A stretch of DNA of 11,223 nucleotides from Duncaniella sp. (GTDB lineage: Bacteria; Bacteroidota; Bacteroidia; Bacteroidales; Muribaculaceae). The translations under genes were made by a program, and so were the position numbers. The stretch spans positions 1-11,223 of the forward strand of contig JAIDJD010000296.1 in assembly GCA_029052375.1 (NCBI GenBank), written 5' to 3'. The number at the start of each line of letters is the position of its first letter. The first letter of the stretch is position 1. The notes beneath the pieces are model-generated. The model saw only the letters and a program-made list of their open reading frames with translations. It did not search any database and was not told the origin of the DNA. This document shows, in pieces, positions 8,147 to 11,223 of this stretch.

Positions 8147-9267
8147 AGCCCTCACAGATGCTCTACGTCCACATCCCGTTCTGCCACGCCAAGTGTGCCT
8201 ACTGCGACTTCTACTCCACGCCCCAGCCGCGGCTGATGGAGCGGTTTGCAGAGGCTCTCGCGGCCGAGGCCGACGAACGCTGTCCGGAGGGATTCAGCCC
8301 GGACACTATATATATAGGCGGAGGCACACCTTCGATGCTCCCCCCTAAGCTCCTCGGCCAGACCATGAGGAGGCTCCCCGCCCCGGCCGACACCATGTCC
8401 GAGTTTACCGTCGAGGCCAACCCCGAAGACGTCACCCCGGAATGGACCGGACTGCTGCTCGCCGAGACCCGCGCAAACCGCGTCAGCATGGGCATCCAGA
8501 GCCTCGACGACGGCGAGCTCGAGGCCATAGGCCGGCGCCATTCGGCCGGACAGGCCCGCAAGGCCGTCTCGACACTGCGCGAGGGAGGCGTAGACAATCT
8601 CTCGCTCGACCTCATATACGGCCTTCCGGGCCAGTCGCTCGACTCATGGAAGAGGTCGCTCGACGGAGTTCTCGAGATGCGCCCCGACCACCTCTCGGCC
8701 TACCTGCTCAGCTACGAACCCGCCACACGCCTCGGCCGCCTGCTCGAGCGCGGACTGGTCGAGGAGGCCTCGGAGGCCCTTGTCGGCGAGATGTACGGAT
8801 ACCTCTGCCAGGCCGCGCGCTCGGCCGGATACGAACACTACGAAATCTCAAACTTCGCACTCCCCGGACGCCGCGCCAGACACAACTCCGGCTACTGGGA
8901 CGGCACCCCATACATCGGCCTCGGCCCCGGCGCCCACTCGTGGTGGGGAGGGAGGCGCGGCGCGGTGGCGCCCGACCTTGCCCGCTATCTCAGGCTCGGC
9001 GGACGCGGTGTATGGCAGGCCGAGGAGGAGACAGACGCCGAACGCTACAACGACATCATCATCACATCGCTGCGCACCTCGGCGGGACTGAAGCCCGGGC
9101 GCATCGAGAGAGAAGTCGGCCCCGGATTCAGAGACCGCCTGGCCGAAGCCGCGGCCCCGCTCATAGACCGCGGCCTGCTCGCCCTCGGCCCCGACGGCGC
9201 CATGGCCATACCCGAACGTCACTGGCTTGTCTCCGACTCAATATTCATAGACCTCATAATAGCCTGA
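8143..9267 (+). CDS. hemW: HemW, radical SAM heme chaperone
   Basis: This 374-aa protein belongs to the HemN-like radical SAM family and reads as HemW, which binds heme and delivers it to respiratory enzymes, rather than as coproporphyrinogen III dehydrogenase. The radical SAM cluster motif CxxxCxxC is Cys14, Cys18 and Cys21 in IPFCHAKCAYCDFYS. The fourth cysteine two residues on, seen in true HemN, is Phe23 here. GGGTPS is at 59-64, EANPE at 91-95, RVSMGIQS at 113-120, LIYGLPGQ at 157-164, and the HemW-type HNxxYW (247-252) and GLGPGAHS (259-266) follow. The start is the ATG at 8143, whose ATGA overlaps the TGA of the nuclease gene, suggesting translational coupling. The frame is open much further upstream, but that stretch is only the shadow of the nuclease gene. 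Met6 is a less likely alternative start. Confidence 0.94.
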   Translation: MKPSQMLYVHIPFCHAKCAYCDFYSTPQPRLMERFAEALAAEADERCPEGFSPDTIYIGGGTPSMLPPKLLGQTMRRLPAPADTMSEFTVEANPEDVTPEWTGLLLAETRANRVSMGIQSLDDGELEAIGRRHSAGQARKAVSTLREGGVDNLSLDLIYGLPGQSLDSWKRSLDGVLEMRPDHLSAYLLSYEPATRLGRLLERGLVEEASEALVGEMYGYLCQAARSAGYEHYEISNFALPGRRARHNSGYWDGTPYIGLGPGAHSWWGGRRGAVAPDLARYLRLGGRGVWQAEEETDAERYNDIIITSLRTSAGLKPGRIEREVGPGFRDRLAEAAAPLIDRGLLALGPDGAMAIPERHWLVSDSIFIDLIIA

Positions 9268-9298
9268 CACAACCACAACAAAACTCATACCATAGAAA

Positions 9299-10069
9299 AT
9301 GAAACTCTCACGCATCATCCTCCCGGCCATCATAGCCGCCGCATCGCTCGCCGCCCCCGCGGCATCAGCCGCCGAACCCATCCTCATAGGCAGGCGCGGC
9401 TGTGCCGGAGGAGTCGAAAACTCAGCCGAAGCCTACCGCGAAGCCCTGCGCCGCGGATTCAAGATGATAGAGGGCCACGTCCGCATCACAGCCGACTCGG
9501 CCTTCGTCACCTCGCACGACGGCAAGACCGCCCGCCTCGGCGGACAGCTCGTCGTGGAGAAGAACACCCTCGGCGAGCTCAAGGCCGAACGCTACACACA
9601 GACCCGCGAAGACTCAGTCACATACAGCGGCGGCATCACCACAGTGGCCGAATTCCTCTCCATCTGCAAGGAGGGAGGCGCCACCCCGGTGCTCCACCTC
9701 AAGAAATTTCCCAAGACCTGCGACATACGCGCCCTCGACCTGCTCTGCGGCGTCATAGACAGCGCCACAGACCCCAAGAGCGTCCTGGTGCTCACCTCCA
9801 TCCCCGAATATGTCGAACACCTCCAGGCCGTCCGCCCCGACATCAGAGTGATGTTCCAGGCCGAAGGCAAATGGGCCGAGAGACTCGAGTGGTGCAAGGA
9901 ACGCGGCCTCGACATAGACATGGAAGACAAATACGCCACGCCCGAGTGTGTCAAGGCCATACACGACGCAGGCCTCAAGATAGCCGTCTGGACCATCAAC
10001 GACCGCGCCGGATATGAAGGACGCGGCCTCGACTACGTAATCACCGACCTGCTCACACCCGACAGATAA
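9299..10069 (+). CDS. Exported glycerophosphodiester phosphodiesterase-like protein with an altered active site
   Basis: This 256-aa protein has a signal peptide (residues 1-24, MKLSR, a hydrophobic core, then ASA) followed by a GDPD-type TIM barrel. Family landmarks are GRRG at 31-34, VEN at 39-41, IEGH at 57-60, SHDG at 72-75, LHLK at 132-135 and VWTIND at 230-235, with ITD near the end. Several positions known to be catalytic or metal-binding differ. The first catalytic His (GHRG) is Arg32, the Asp of the ExD metal pair is His60, and the Glu of the later ExK motif is His133. Glu58, His73 and Lys135 are kept. The protein may therefore bind a different metal, act on another substrate, or be non-catalytic. 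It follows hemW by 31 bp with no promoter in the gap, so it is probably the last gene of the operon. Membership of the superfamily is clear; activity on glycerophosphodiesters is doubtful. Confidence 0.85.
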   Translation: MKLSRIILPAIIAAASLAAPAASAAEPILIGRRGCAGGVENSAEAYREALRRGFKMIEGHVRITADSAFVTSHDGKTARLGGQLVVEKNTLGELKAERYTQTREDSVTYSGGITTVAEFLSICKEGGATPVLHLKKFPKTCDIRALDLLCGVIDSATDPKSVLVLTSIPEYVEHLQAVRPDIRVMFQAEGKWAERLEWCKERGLDIDMEDKYATPECVKAIHDAGLKIAVWTINDRAGYEGRGLDYVITDLLTPDR

Positions 10070-10073
10070 GGCA

Positions 10074-10128
10074 AGAGAGCTCTGAGAGCGCCGAAGGCCA
10101 GGATAGCGCCGGACTCCAGGAGTTCTCT
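10074..10128 (+). terminator. Long hairpin after the GDPD-like gene, possible terminator
   Basis: AGAGAGCTCT at 10074-10083 can pair with GGAGTTCTCT at 10119-10128 (10 bp including two G-T wobbles), closing a loop of about 35 nt that contains two copies of AGCGCC (10087-10092 and 10105-10110). It begins five bases after the stop codon at 10069. The following bases, GTTAATAATCCTT, are AT-rich but not a clean T run, so termination efficiency is uncertain. It lies between the operon end and the rplM promoter, where a terminator would be expected. Confidence 0.3.
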
Positions 10129-10149
10129 GTTAATAATCCTTAAAGAACC

Positions 10150-10180
10150 TTTGAAATCTCTCAGAAAATCACTACCTTTG
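10150..10180 (+). promoter_or_regulatory. Promoter of the rplM-rpsI operon
   Basis: TTTG at 10150-10153 and TACCTTTG at 10173-10180 with a 19-bp spacer form a very good match to the Bacteroidetes promoter consensus (TTTG and TAnnTTTG). Transcription should start near 10187, leaving a leader of about 100 nt before the GTG of rplM. A strong promoter fits a ribosomal protein operon. Confidence 0.75.
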
Positions 10181-10186
10181 CAGTCC

Positions 10187-10290
10187 GATTATGTCCAATT
10201 AATAAACCTCAGGCATGGAGTGTGTCCGGACTTTTGGCCGAGTCCTCCCGCACAACCGCCGGCAAACCATCTATTAATTAAACATTTAAC
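10187..10290 (+). promoter_or_regulatory. Structured 5' leader of rplM, candidate autoregulatory element
   Basis: The leader of about 100 nt can fold into an extended hairpin. TGTGT at 10221-10225 pairs with GCACA at 10250-10254, then after a small internal loop GGACT at 10228-10232 pairs with AGTCC at 10241-10245, closing the 8-nt loop TTTGGCCG. Outside this, GGC at 10212-10214 and GG at 10217-10218 can pair with GCC at 10258-10260 and CC at 10256-10257. The last 20 nt before the start are AT-rich and open. Leaders bound by their own ribosomal protein are well known, and leader motifs upstream of L13 genes have been proposed in Bacteroidia. I cannot test whether this one matches such a model. 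A 20-codon frame (10215-10277) overlaps it. Confidence 0.45.
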
Positions 10291-10770
10291 GTGGATACTT
10301 TAAGCTACAAAACCCTCACCCCCAACGCAAAGAGCGTTGACCACAAGTGGGTTGTAATCGATGCCACCGACCAGGTTCTCGGTCGTCTGTGCGCCGTAAT
10401 CGCCCTCATCCTCCGTGGCAAGAACAAGCCCTCATACTCCCCCAACATGGAGTGCGGCGACAATGTAATCGTAATCAACGCCGACAAGGTCCGTCTCACA
10501 GGCAACAAGTGGACCGGCCGCGAGTACCTCTCCTACACCGGCTATCCCGGCGGCCAGCGCACCTCCACCCCCGAGATACTCATGAAGAAGTCCTTCAACA
10601 AGCATCTCAAGGCTGGCTACAACCCCCTCTTCACCAAGGTTGTAAAGGGTATGCTCCCCAAGAACCGCCTCGGTCGCGCCCTCATGGGTAACCTCTACGT
10701 CTACAACGGCGCCAACCATCCCCACGAAGGCCAGAACCCCGAAGTCATCGACATAAACAAAGTAAAATAA
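10291..10770 (+). CDS. rplM: 50S ribosomal protein L13 (uL13)
   Basis: This 159-aa protein is the large-subunit ribosomal protein L13, an early assembly protein that binds 23S rRNA. The start MDTLSYKT is typical of Bacteroides L13, as are WVVIDATDQVLGRL at 20-33, CGDNVIVINADKV at 55-67, LTGNKW at 69-74 and SYTGYPGG at 81-88. The family signature runs from VVKGMLPKN (117-125) through LGRALMG to NHPHEGQNP (142-150). The start codon is GTG, supported by the match of the following residues to relatives; no Shine-Dalgarno sequence precedes it, only an AT-rich stretch. Codon choice (many CGT, GGT and GTA codons) differs from the surrounding genes and fits high expression. It has its own promoter and structured leader and is followed by rpsI after 9 bp. 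The 95-115 segment is slightly longer than I recall in Bacteroides homologues. Confidence 0.97.
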   Translation: MDTLSYKTLTPNAKSVDHKWVVIDATDQVLGRLCAVIALILRGKNKPSYSPNMECGDNVIVINADKVRLTGNKWTGREYLSYTGYPGGQRTSTPEILMKKSFNKHLKAGYNPLFTKVVKGMLPKNRLGRALMGNLYVYNGANHPHEGQNPEVIDINKVK

Positions 10771-10779
10771 GCCTGAAGA

Positions 10780-11166
10780 ATGGAAACAGTTAATGCAGTA
10801 GGCCGCCGCAAGGCCGCCGTAGCCCGCGTCATCGTCAAGGAAGGCAACGGCACAATCACCATCAACAAGCGTCCCCTCGACGTTTACTTCCCCTCTTCGA
10901 TTCTCCAGTATATCGTAAAGCAGCCCCTCCTCACCCTCGAGGCAGCCGAGAAGTATGACATCCTCGTCAACCTCGACGGCGGCGGCTACAAGGGCCAGGC
11001 CGAGGCTCTCCGTCTCGCCATCGCCCGCGCTCTCGTGAAGATCAACCCCGAAGACAAGCCCGCCCTCCGCGCCGAAGGCTTCATGACCCGCGACCCCCGT
11101 GTCGTTGAACGCAAGAAGCCCGGTCGTCCCAAGGCTCGCAAGCGCTTCCAGTTCTCCAAGCGTTAA
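10780..11166 (+). CDS. rpsI: 30S ribosomal protein S9 (uS9)
   Basis: This complete 128-aa protein is the small-subunit protein S9, whose basic C-terminal tail reaches the P-site tRNA. It shows AVGRRKAAVARV at 6-17, the S9 signature region GGGYKGQAEALRLAIARAL at 67-85, FMTRDPRVVERKK at 101-113, and the arginine/lysine-rich tail ending in RFQFSKR. The usual tail motif KKPGQPGAR reads KKPGRPKAR here, a modest variation. The start lies 9 bp after the rplM stop, the conserved rplM-rpsI pairing. In Bacteroides relatives rpsB and tsf usually follow; the window ends before this can be seen. Confidence 0.97.
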   Translation: METVNAVGRRKAAVARVIVKEGNGTITINKRPLDVYFPSSILQYIVKQPLLTLEAAEKYDILVNLDGGGYKGQAEALRLAIARALVKINPEDKPALRAEGFMTRDPRVVERKKPGRPKARKRFQFSKR

Positions 11167-11176
11167 TATACTCTCG

Positions 11177-11194
11177 GGCCGCCTGAGCGCGGCC
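11177..11194 (+). other. GC-rich hairpin followed by a C-rich tract after rpsI
   Basis: GGCCGC at 11177-11182 pairs perfectly with GCGGCC at 11189-11194 around the 6-nt loop CTGAGC, starting 10 bases after the rpsI stop. It is followed not by T residues but by a G-poor, C-rich stretch with nine consecutive C at 11205-11213. It could be a processing or stabilising hairpin, a leader element of the next gene (probably rpsB), or part of a Rho-dependent termination site. The sequence does not decide between these. Confidence 0.35.
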
Positions 11195-11223
11195 TGACAC
11201 CCAGCCCCCCCCCTCTCCCCAAC

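Overview
The window looks like a chromosomal segment from a GC-rich member of the Bacteroidales, probably a gut or gut-like commensal (perhaps Muribaculaceae; the family assignment is a guess). Three things support this. The promoters match the Bacteroidetes consensus TTTG-N(19-22)-TAnnTTTG. Gene starts lack recognisable Shine-Dalgarno sequences. The proteins, including L13 with its MDTLSYKT start, a PL4 rhamnogalacturonan lyase and a cytoplasmic GH13 enzyme, resemble Bacteroides-type homologues. No rRNA, tRNA, CRISPR array, insertion sequence or phage gene was seen.

Left part (1-3920), minus strand: a three-gene run read right to left. It holds a patatin-like serine esterase (3058-3870), a cytoplasmic GH13 alpha-amylase-family enzyme (1261-2982) and a secreted PL4 rhamnogalacturonan endolyase (1-1221) whose 3' end lies outside the window. 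No SusC/SusD pair or sensor gene accompanies the two carbohydrate enzymes, so this is not a recognisable polysaccharide utilisation locus within the window.

Middle part (3921-10069), plus strand: a divergent promoter region at about 3911-3959 leads into a tight operon. The genes are a DNA polymerase III delta'-type clamp-loader subunit, a 999-aa AddB-like PD-(D/E)XK nuclease with an Fe-S cysteine set, the heme chaperone HemW (its ATG overlaps the nuclease stop codon) and an exported glycerophosphodiesterase-like protein. In that last protein several active-site positions differ from the canonical family.

Right part (10070-11223), plus strand: an intergenic region with a long hairpin, a very good Bacteroidetes promoter and a structured leader of about 100 nt, followed by rplM (L13, GTG start) and rpsI (S9). 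After rpsI come a GC-rich hairpin and a C-rich tract.

Most of the window is ordinary housekeeping and carbohydrate metabolism, and I did not find a convincing new multi-gene system. The points most worth a second look are the altered active site of the GDPD-like protein, the structured rplM leader (which also contains a possible 20-codon reading frame), and the stand-alone AddB-like nuclease.
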